Assembly: GCF_006538165.1 (NCBI RefSeq)
Contig: NZ_BDLU01000032.1
Span: forward strand, 186,001 to 250,000
Source: Komagataeibacter diospyri
GTDB taxonomy: Bacteria > Pseudomonadota > Alphaproteobacteria > Acetobacterales > Acetobacteraceae
Length of the DNA stretch: 64,000 nt
Reading direction: 5' to 3'
The first letter of the stretch is position 1. Each line of letters opens with the position of its first letter. Both the position numbers and the translations under genes were made by a program. The notes beneath the pieces were generated by a model. The model had not been told where the DNA came from. It saw only the letters and a list, made by a program, of their open reading frames with translations, and did no database searches. Shown here in pieces: positions 39,989-46,941 of this stretch.

Positions 39989-40753
39989 ATGCCAGCGAAC
40001 ATACACACCGCCGCAAGTTTCTATGCCACCCGCCGGGGGCAGGTGGCCGCGCGCCTGCTGTGCCAGCGCATGGCCGCCTTCTGGCCCGAAAGCACGCAGG
40101 GACACACGCTTGGCCTGGGGTACGCGCTGCCCTTCCTGCCATTATGGGACCGGCCCGACAGGCCGTGCATGTCGGCGCGGCTGGACACGCATGTCACGCG
40201 CGATGCGCTGCCATGGCACGGGCGGGACTGTATCGTAAACGGCACGCACCTGCCATTTGATGACCTGAAGTTCGACCGCATCGTGATGATCCATGCGCTG
40301 GAGGTCAGTGAGGACAAGAACAGCCTGCTGCGGCAGGTCTGGAAGATTCTGAAGGATGACGGGCAGCTGCTGCTTGTCGTGCCCAACCGGGCGGGGCTAT
40401 GGGCCCATACTGACAACTCCCCCTTCGGGCAGGGCACGCCATTTTCGCGGCGGCAGATCACGCGCTGGCTGGCCGATGCCTGTTTTCAGGCGCAACGCCA
40501 TGAAGACGCACTGTATGTCCCACCGGTCGGCCCATGCCCGGCGGGGCCGGTCCGCATGGTGGAATGGACGGGCCGCAACCTGTTCCCCCGGCTGGGCGGC
40601 GTCTGCATGATAGAAGCGGTCAAGGACATATACGCAACCATACCCGCACGCCCCGCGACACTGGTGCCGGCCGGGCTGCGCCTGCGTCAGGCAGGGGTTT
40701 TCTCACGAAATACCACACCCCGGCGGCAACCACGTGACATGCAGGATACTTGA
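39989..40753 (+). CDS. class I SAM-dependent methyltransferase (Methyltransf_11-like)
   Basis: 254 residues. The region LPFDDLKFDRIVMIHALEV, then LLRQVWKILKDDGQLLLVVPN, is the typical motif IV-VI part of a Methyltransf_11 domain. Motif I is degenerate (GHTLGLGYALPFL instead of a GxGxG loop), so activity is not certain. It is paired head-to-head with gloB; proteins of this type beside gloB are widespread, but no substrate is known to me. Confidence 0.8.
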   Translation: MPANIHTAASFYATRRGQVAARLLCQRMAAFWPESTQGHTLGLGYALPFLPLWDRPDRPCMSARLDTHVTRDALPWHGRDCIVNGTHLPFDDLKFDRIVMIHALEVSEDKNSLLRQVWKILKDDGQLLLVVPNRAGLWAHTDNSPFGQGTPFSRRQITRWLADACFQAQRHEDALYVPPVGPCPAGPVRMVEWTGRNLFPRLGGVCMIEAVKDIYATIPARPATLVPAGLRLRQAGVFSRNTTPRRQPRDMQDT

Positions 40754-40786
40754 CCAATTTTACTGAAATCTTCATGAACATTATCC

Positions 40787-41464
40787 ATGTCGCTGATTCA
40801 ATCACTCAAGCTTGTCATCGCCCCGCCACACCCGGCCGCGCGCCCGTTTCTCCTCGCGTCGGGGGCCGGGGCCATTCTCGGTCGGCTGCTGCCGTTCCGG
40901 GTGACCAGATGGCTTGGCACAGGCAGTGGCCTGTTCTTTGGTTTCTGCCTGTATTTCTTCCGTGACCCCGAGCGTGTCACGCCAGCCGAACCAAATCTGG
41001 CGGTGGCGCCCGCGGACGGACACATCGTGTCGATCGAGAAAGTGCCCCCCCCGCCTGAACTGGACATGGGTGACGCCCCGGTCTGGCGTGTGGCAACCTT
41101 CCTGTCAGTGCTGGATGTGCATGTAAACCGCATGCCGGTCGCGGGCACCGTGACACGGATCGCCTACCATGCCGGGCAGTTCCTGAACGCCAGTCTGGAC
41201 AAGGCGTCCGAACTGAACGAACGCAACGCACTGCGCGTGACGCTGAAGGACGGGCGGCAGGTCGCCGTGGTCCAGATCGCGGGCCTGATCGCACGTCGCA
41301 TCCTGTGTGATGCCGAAGAAGGCATGCAGTACGAAACCGGCGAGCGTTTCGGCCTGATCCGCTTTGGCTCGCGCACCGACCTGTACCTGCCACCCGATGT
41401 CACGCCGCTGGTTGAAGTCGGGCAGACCATGATTGGTGGCGAAACCGTGATGGCGCGGCTTTAA
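40787..41464 (+). CDS. psd: phosphatidylserine decarboxylase proenzyme
   Basis: Converts phosphatidylserine to phosphatidylethanolamine. 225 residues, the short archaeal/alphaproteobacterial type. Self-cleavage is predicted between G194 and S195 (IRFGSRTD), giving the pyruvoyl group. The catalytic D77 (APADGH) and H112 (LDVHVNRMP) are present. N-terminal hydrophobic stretch about 20-58. It lies 6 bp before pssA, its pathway partner. Confidence 0.95.
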   Translation: MSLIQSLKLVIAPPHPAARPFLLASGAGAILGRLLPFRVTRWLGTGSGLFFGFCLYFFRDPERVTPAEPNLAVAPADGHIVSIEKVPPPPELDMGDAPVWRVATFLSVLDVHVNRMPVAGTVTRIAYHAGQFLNASLDKASELNERNALRVTLKDGRQVAVVQIAGLIARRILCDAEEGMQYETGERFGLIRFGSRTDLYLPPDVTPLVEVGQTMIGGETVMARL

Positions 41465-41470
41465 CCCGGT

Positions 41471-42337
41471 ATGGCCACCTCCCCCACCACACCGGCACGC
41501 CGTACCCGGCGCCTGAAAAAACGCCAGCGCCCCCGCGTCCGGGGGCTTTCGTTCAACCGGATGGTTCCCAATCTCATGACCATGCTGGGCCTGTGCGCGG
41601 GCCTGACGGGCATGCGATTCGGGCTGGAGGGACGATTTGGCAGCGCCGCGACCGCCCTGCTCATCGCCGCCTGCATCGACGGGCTGGATGGACGGATCGC
41701 GCGCCTGCTGCGCGGCACCAGCCGTTTCGGGGCGGAATTCGACAGCCTGTCGGATTTCCTGTGCTTTGGCGTAGCCCCGGCTTTCGTGCTGTATCTGTGG
41801 GCGCTGCATGAAGGGGGCCGTTTTGGCTACATTCCGTGCATCATGTTCACGGTCTGTATGGCATTGCGCCTGGCGCGCTTCAACGCCAGCCTGGATGACG
41901 ACGCCAACCAGCCGAAATACGCCAGCAACTTCTTTACCGGTGTTCCGGCCCCTGCAGGTGCCGGGCTTGCACTGTTTCCGCTTTTCCTCGGGCTGGAAGC
42001 GCAGCACCTGCATTGTGACTGGCTGTATGAGCTGACGCGCGACCCGTTGCTGCCCGCACTGACACTTAGCGGCACGGCCTTCCTGCTTGTCTCGACCCTG
42101 CCGGTCTGGTCATTCAAGAACTTCAAGGTTCCTTCCCCCATGGTCCTGCCCACCATGCTGGGTACGGGGGCCTATGCCGCCGTTCTGGTGGCCGAACCAT
42201 GGGGCGCGCTTGCCGCTGCCGGGATCATCTACATCCTGCTGCTGCCCATAAGCAGGCGGAGCTTTCACCGCCTGCGCCGGGAAGCCGAGGCCCTGCAGGA
42301 AAGTGACGATCAGCCTGTGGCTTCCCCTGCAGGCTGA
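41471..42337 (+). CDS. pssA: CDP-diacylglycerol-serine O-phosphatidyltransferase
   Basis: Makes phosphatidylserine from CDP-diacylglycerol and serine. 288 residues with a basic N-terminus and about eight membrane helices. The CDP-alcohol phosphotransferase motif is complete: DGLDGRIAR...GAEFDSLSD. It acts just before Psd in phosphatidylethanolamine synthesis, which explains the two-gene operon. Copy D of the palindromic element follows its stop. Confidence 0.95.
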   Translation: MATSPTTPARRTRRLKKRQRPRVRGLSFNRMVPNLMTMLGLCAGLTGMRFGLEGRFGSAATALLIAACIDGLDGRIARLLRGTSRFGAEFDSLSDFLCFGVAPAFVLYLWALHEGGRFGYIPCIMFTVCMALRLARFNASLDDDANQPKYASNFFTGVPAPAGAGLALFPLFLGLEAQHLHCDWLYELTRDPLLPALTLSGTAFLLVSTLPVWSFKNFKVPSPMVLPTMLGTGAYAAVLVAEPWGALAAAGIIYILLLPISRRSFHRLRREAEALQESDDQPVASPAG

Positions 42338-42342
42338 TAAAC

Positions 42343-42399
42343 GTTTATGGGTGCCGCCTTTTTGAAAAAGGCGTTACCCATAAAACTTTCATCCTTTTT
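42343..42399. repeat. palindromic intergenic element, copy D (probable bidirectional terminator)
   Basis: Outer perfect 9-bp stem TTTATGGGT (42344-42352) with ACCCATAAA (42376-42384), enclosing the inner palindrome CGCCTTTTT-G-AAAAAGGCG. A T-run follows at 42394-42398. It fills the gap between convergent pssA and the Ehr small-subunit gene. The outer arms differ from those of copies A and B yet still pair. Confidence 0.82.
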
Positions 42400-42402
42400 A
42401 TA

Positions 42403-42858
42403 TTACGCAGATAGCCCGCCTTCGCCCTGCATGCGCCAGCGGATCAGGGCGTCGAGTATTTCCGCAGGCGACGGCGGGCATCCCGGCAGCAGCAGGCTGA
42501 CACGCGCACGACTGCCCACACCACCCAGCACCGCATAACCAGGCGTAAACACGCCCCCATCCAGCGCGCAGTCCCCTACTGCGGCCAGCAGGCGCGTACC
42601 GGGCATGGCCTGCCATGCCAGTTCCACGACCGGAGCCATTTCCACCGTCAGGCTGCCGGTCAGCAGCAACAGGCTGGCCTGTCGTGGCGTGGAGACGAAA
42701 CGGATATCGGAATATCCTTCCACCAGTGCACGCGACAGGCTGCGCAGTTCAAGCGCGCAGCCGGTGCAGCCCCCGGTTTCCATATGAAAGATATCCAGCG
42801 GCAGCATGCGGGGCAGGACCGCGCCTTCGGGCCAGAACAGGTCAAGATATGCCATCAT
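42403..42858 (-). CDS. Ehr complex small subunit (HyfI/HycG/NuoB-like)
   Basis: 151 residues, the Fe-S subunit next to the catalytic subunit in group 4 hydrogenases and complex I. All four ligands of the proximal [4Fe-4S] cluster are visible: C31 and C34 (GGCTGCALE), C97 (VGDCALDGG) and C127 (LLPGCPPSP). The CxxC spacing is of hydrogenase type, not the CC of NuoB. It contains no lysine. Last gene of the six-gene operon, 6 bp after the large subunit. An electron-transfer role is therefore likely, but the donor and acceptor are unknown. Confidence 0.88.
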   Translation of the reverse strand: MMAYLDLFWPEGAVLPRMLPLDIFHMETGGCTGCALELRSLSRALVEGYSDIRFVSTPRQASLLLLTGSLTVEMAPVVELAWQAMPGTRLLAAVGDCALDGGVFTPGYAVLGGVGSRARVSLLLPGCPPSPAEILDALIRWRMQGEGGLSA

Positions 42859-42864
42859 CCCTTC

Positions 42865-44346
42865 CTACAGGTCGGCCGCCGCAGCCGACAGGCCGAGGGA
42901 GGCAAGGATCAGCGGCACATCCTCATACACCGCGCCGGATAATACCTGCGGCAGTGCCTGAAACAGCAGCAGGGACGGATCACCGCACCACCATGCTGCC
43001 ACCCGGCCCTTTTCAACCCGCAGCCAGTGCCAGACCGGCCCTGTCGGTCCTTCAACACAACCGATCCCCTCGCCCGACCCATAGTCATCGCCCGGCACAG
43101 GTGCTGTCAGGCACCGCGCCGTGTCCAGCGTGGACAGCATTTCCACCGCCGTTTCGACTTCATGCAGACGCAGGCCAAGCCGTGCGGCCACATCGCCCGC
43201 CATTGCGTGATACCCATCCGGCCATCCATGACGTACACGCGAAATATAGGGGCGCAGGTCGGATTCAACGCCGCCTGCCCGTCCCACGCATCCGGCAATG
43301 CCCCAGTAATCGGCGATATCCGCCGACAGGATACCCCGCCCCCGCGCCTGCATGGCCATGCCACGCGGCCGCCAGAACAGACGCTGCAAGGCCCTGCAGC
43401 CATCGCGCAGTTCCACCAGCAGTTCTGCAGGAATAGACAGTGTCCGTTCCACTCCGCCCACAGGCGGCAGTACGTCAAACAGCAGGCGACTGCCATACAC
43501 ATCCCGACAGGCCTGCCGCAACCGTTCCACAAGGATTGCGGCAGGCATGGCAAAACGCCTATCCGCCAGCAGTTCAGCTGCGACCGTCAACGTATCCAGA
43601 TGGGTCACGATACGTCCAAGTTCCCCCACGAACAGGTCCGCGTCGCCCATTTCCCCCGCAGCATTCCCCCCTATCGCAGCCAGCGCGCCAGCAAATGCCT
43701 GCTGGTGGGCCACCGTAGCCGTGGCGTCAATCCGGGCCACCATCTGTGTGGCCTGCGCCACGGTTGCGCCACGCATGCGCGCGCACAGACCACGATGGGC
43801 ATAGCCCATGCGGGAGCGCACCTGCATGATCCGTTCCCCCGGCAGACCCAGACGCAGGTGAAAAGGCGCGTTGAAATCCCCCTCCGCCGGGCCATAGCCC
43901 AACACGGTTCCACCTGCCCGCACCATGGTTGCGTCATCGGTGAATTCCACACCCTCAGGCGCGGCAGGTGCTGGCGGGGACCGGTCACGCAGGGGCCATG
44001 TCACCGGCCATTGCCCCTGATCCAGCCATGGGGCGCAGCCTGTAGCCCCCATGGCCTCGATCCCCCACATATCCTGAATGATGCGTTCAGACGCACTGGC
44101 CCCGGCCCGCGCGGGGGACAGGGCAAGGTAGCGCCCATCCGTTACCGCAACACTGGCCAGCAGGGGGCGCGTTTGCTCCATGAACAGGGCATGCACCTGC
44201 ATCCCGTCCGACCACAGGCCAAGAAGTGGCAGGGTGGAATGGGACAGGGCCGCCACCATGTCACGCCATTCCCCCTCATCCAGAACGAACCGTCCGTTAC
44301 AGTTCGCCGGCATCCCCCTGCGGATCAGGTCCGCCACCTGCGTCAC
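42865..44346 (-). CDS. Ehr complex large subunit (HyfG/HycE/NuoCD-like, no NiFe ligands)
   Basis: 493 residues: an N-terminal NuoC-like part (about 1-140) fused to a NuoD/hydrogenase large-subunit-like part (GYAHRGLCARM, ARIDATATVAHQQ, WGIAGCVGRAGG). The CxxC motifs that hold NiFe in group 4 hydrogenases are absent at both ends; none of its nine cysteines forms a CxxC. The start is GTG at 44346, overlapping the previous stop (GTGA) with a GGGGAGG Shine-Dalgarno 6 nt upstream. Only one lysine. The histidine of GYAHRG matches the quinone-site histidine region of NuoD, so quinone chemistry is possible. Confidence 0.85.
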   Translation of the reverse strand: MTQVADLIRRGMPANCNGRFVLDEGEWRDMVAALSHSTLPLLGLWSDGMQVHALFMEQTRPLLASVAVTDGRYLALSPARAGASASERIIQDMWGIEAMGATGCAPWLDQGQWPVTWPLRDRSPPAPAAPEGVEFTDDATMVRAGGTVLGYGPAEGDFNAPFHLRLGLPGERIMQVRSRMGYAHRGLCARMRGATVAQATQMVARIDATATVAHQQAFAGALAAIGGNAAGEMGDADLFVGELGRIVTHLDTLTVAAELLADRRFAMPAAILVERLRQACRDVYGSRLLFDVLPPVGGVERTLSIPAELLVELRDGCRALQRLFWRPRGMAMQARGRGILSADIADYWGIAGCVGRAGGVESDLRPYISRVRHGWPDGYHAMAGDVAARLGLRLHEVETAVEMLSTLDTARCLTAPVPGDDYGSGEGIGCVEGPTGPVWHWLRVEKGRVAAWWCGDPSLLLFQALPQVLSGAVYEDVPLILASLGLSAAAADL

Positions 44347-45422
44347 CACGATCCTCCCCCCATCTGGTAATACGCAGCACTGGCGAGCACCATGCATCCG
44401 ATGGCCATCAACAACGCCGCCTGCGCCCATGATGCCACGCCATGCCCTGCCCCCGTGCGTTCCGCCATCACCGGCCACAGGCTGGCACCAGCCAGCAGCG
44501 CCACAGGGGGCATTTCACCCATTTCCCCCACGAGTACCAGCACGGCCGCCATGCCGGGCAGGGAGGGCGGCCATAGCATGGATCCCGACAGCCGCCCGCC
44601 CGACGGTGTCACACAGGCCATGACCAGCAGGCAGGCTGCAAGCGGCAGCCCCCCCATGACACCATCCGGCAGGCCCGCGGCCAGCACGGCCCACCCAGTC
44701 CAGTAGTCCCCCGGGAACGATCGTCCCAGCCGCGACAGAACAGCCCATGACAGGCACACGCACCCCATGAAGGTCAGGACCGGCAGCAGCACCGGCCAGA
44801 CATCTGCCGCCCGCGCGACAACCGGCAGCACGGCCAGTATTTCCATGTTCCATCCGGGCGCAACAACCGGTCCCGGACGGCCAGGAACGCCACAGGCCAG
44901 CAGCAGCCCGCCCACCAGCAGGATCGCCGCGGCCTGGTCCTGCATGTGTCCCCAGCCCGCCTGCAGTACGAACAGGCCACCCTGCGCCACAAGCAGGCCA
45001 CCCAGTCCCATGCGCAGCACCTGCCATCCGTCCCGGTCCAGCCCACGCGGCCCGATCGCCAGCCCAAGCCGGGCCACAAGACCACAGCCAAGGAACACCC
45101 CAAGCAGGTCACACCGCCCGAACGCAATGGCCAGGGCCGCGATGCCCGACAGGAAAAAGGGCAGCACGCCAGCCCCACGCGGGGCGGTTGCCTGCGCAGG
45201 ACGCTGCATGAAAACCCACACGCATAATGCCAGCGCAGGACCACATCCCGTCATGATCCGCGCCATATCGGGGAAATGCGCGCTTCCCGCGCCACACAGG
45301 ATCAGCAGCAGCACCGCCAGCAACCCACGCAGCGCCAGCGTCCCGCCCGTTACCAGCAGGGCGGTCAGGACCAGCACCATCCAGCCCCCCAGCAGGCTGG
45401 CATAAAGCGGCAGCATCATCAT
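44343..45422 (-). CDS. Ehr complex antiporter-like membrane subunit (HyfF-like, short)
   Basis: 359 residues, about ten membrane helices, very hydrophobic. Position between HyfE-like and HyfG-like genes identifies it as the HyfF/NuoN counterpart; sequence motifs are weak. It is shorter than usual (about 480-530 residues) and has no lysine at all, while members that pump protons keep lysines in the middle helices. A structural or altered role is possible. The ATG at 45422 is one of three consecutive ATGs and overlaps the HyfE-like stop (ATGA). Confidence 0.72.
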   Translation of the reverse strand: MMMLPLYASLLGGWMVLVLTALLVTGGTLALRGLLAVLLLILCGAGSAHFPDMARIMTGCGPALALCVWVFMQRPAQATAPRGAGVLPFFLSGIAALAIAFGRCDLLGVFLGCGLVARLGLAIGPRGLDRDGWQVLRMGLGGLLVAQGGLFVLQAGWGHMQDQAAAILLVGGLLLACGVPGRPGPVVAPGWNMEILAVLPVVARAADVWPVLLPVLTFMGCVCLSWAVLSRLGRSFPGDYWTGWAVLAAGLPDGVMGGLPLAACLLVMACVTPSGGRLSGSMLWPPSLPGMAAVLVLVGEMGEMPPVALLAGASLWPVMAERTGAGHGVASWAQAALLMAIGCMVLASAAYYQMGGGSW

Positions 45423-45964
45423 GCCTTACCCCCATGCGACCGGGGACATGCAGCCAGCAGGATATTCAGGCCAATCGCCACGACAATCACCTCCGCCATG
45501 ACCAGCCTGTCATCCACCCGTGCCGCCAGCAGCATGACGCCATCCAGCCCACAGGCAAGCCCCGCGCACAGCGCGACAGGCCCACGGGCGATACATGCCC
45601 CCCACACGCCACACAGGGTGGCGGCCAGCCCCGTCATGCCCATAAGGCGCGCCGTCATGCCCACCTGCGGTCCCTGCATGATGACCTGCGCCAGCACCGC
45701 GATACAGGCCAGCCCACCAGCAAGGCGCAGGCCACTGCGCTCACGCTCCCCTGCGGGGATATGCAGCATCTGCACGCCCAGCAACCCAAGCAGTCCCGCC
45801 AGCCCCACCGCCATCACGCAGGCCAGCCCGACCTGTTCGTGCCCCCAGCGCGACAGGCATACGCATGCGGCCATGCACGCCCCATGCCAGACCGGGCCAC
45901 CACCCCGTCCCCCCGAAGTCGAAAGCGAAAGAATGACCAGAACACCGAACAGCAACACAAGCAT
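45419..45964 (-). CDS. Ehr complex membrane subunit (HyfE-like)
   Basis: 181 residues with about five or six membrane helices. HyfE proteins have a NuoK-like C-terminal part; here AACPRSHGGKA ends the protein and carries the single lysine. The ATG at 45964 starts the first membrane helix (MLVLLFGVLVILSL), 2 bp after the HyfC-like stop. Identification is mainly by size, topology and order. Confidence 0.75.
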   Translation of the reverse strand: MLVLLFGVLVILSLSTSGGRGGGPVWHGACMAACVCLSRWGHEQVGLACVMAVGLAGLLGLLGVQMLHIPAGERERSGLRLAGGLACIAVLAQVIMQGPQVGMTARLMGMTGLAATLCGVWGACIARGPVALCAGLACGLDGVMLLAARVDDRLVMAEVIVVAIGLNILLAACPRSHGGKA

Positions 45965-45966
45965 GG

Positions 45967-46935
45967 TCAGCTTATCCCCCGACCGGCAAACAGCAGCACC
46001 CCGGCCATGACGGCGCATAACAGCGCCAGTCCCGCCCGCCAGCCCGCATGCCGCTGTCCCGACACCACGAAAACCCGTATCGCCGCGACACAGCCGCAGG
46101 CCAGCAGCATATGCGCCACCCACAACGCGACCGCCACCAGCATGGGCACCAGCACCCATGAACGCGACAGGATGTCAGGTTCCACAATCCCTTCAGGCCA
46201 GATCAGGTCACGCGCCAGCATCATCCACACCACCGCCAGCAGGTCACGCGCATACTGGGCCACGGCGCGGTCAGGACCGGCAAGGTCCTCCAGCATGGCT
46301 GCGGACAGCCGTGACGTCGTACCGTCACCTTCCCCCACCCCCGCCACGACCAGTGCACCGGCAAGCAGCGCCAGCGGCGCGCGCACAAGGTTCATGTCCG
46401 CCACATGCGCCTGCCGCACCAGTCCCGCCAGCGTGCCATCGGGCAGGCACATGCCCAGCACGCCGCATGCCAGCAGCATGACCGGCTGGATCATGATGCC
46501 ACCCGCCACGACCCGCAGTCCCGTATGGCCCGGCCGCGCAAGACCCGGCGCAAGGGCGGCCACCACCAGCGCAAGGAAGGCCATTTCCAGCAACCCGCCG
46601 ATAACCAGTACATCCGACAGGTCGCCACCGGGCATGCCGGTGGCAAAGGACGGCACCAGCAACGCCGCCATCATGCCCGCCGCCAGCGCCAGCCAGGGTG
46701 CGACCGCCGTGACCTGCGCGCCAGCCGCCGAACGCACACCCACCTGCCGCCATGCATGCAGCAGGGTGCGCCAGTGCGCGGTGGGGTCCGGCAGGCGGCG
46801 TTCGCCTTCCATCATGGCGGCCATCCAGCGCAAGAGGCCAATCCATACCGGCACCGTCACCATGACCAGCGCCATGTGACAGCCTGCAAGCAGCAGGGCC
46901 TGCATCCGCGCGGCAAGGACAGGTGATGTCATCAT
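45967..46935 (-). CDS. Ehr complex membrane subunit (HyfC/NuoH-like)
   Basis: 322 residues with about eight membrane helices, the length of HyfC/NuoH. The loop LSAAMLEDLAGPDRAVAQYA corresponds to the conserved glutamate loop of NuoH/HyfC facing the quinone or catalytic arm. It anchors the soluble subunits to the membrane. No lysine. Six bp downstream of the HyfB-like gene. Confidence 0.8.
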   Translation of the reverse strand: MMTSPVLAARMQALLLAGCHMALVMVTVPVWIGLLRWMAAMMEGERRLPDPTAHWRTLLHAWRQVGVRSAAGAQVTAVAPWLALAAGMMAALLVPSFATGMPGGDLSDVLVIGGLLEMAFLALVVAALAPGLARPGHTGLRVVAGGIMIQPVMLLACGVLGMCLPDGTLAGLVRQAHVADMNLVRAPLALLAGALVVAGVGEGDGTTSRLSAAMLEDLAGPDRAVAQYARDLLAVVWMMLARDLIWPEGIVEPDILSRSWVLVPMLVAVALWVAHMLLACGCVAAIRVFVVSGQRHAGWRAGLALLCAVMAGVLLFAGRGIS

Positions 46936-46941
46936 GCAGCC

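Noticed and set aside
19947..42399. The four hairpin elements as a CRISPR array or insertion sequence remnants
   Set aside because: The copies are dispersed over 22 kb, not regularly spaced, and no transposase, terminal repeat or cas gene is present.
45434..46879. Long open frame on the plus strand (481 codons) opposite the Ehr genes
   Set aside because: It is antisense to three well-supported membrane subunits, its translation is rich in Arg, Pro, Ser and Thr with no domain, and the high GC explains the lack of stops.
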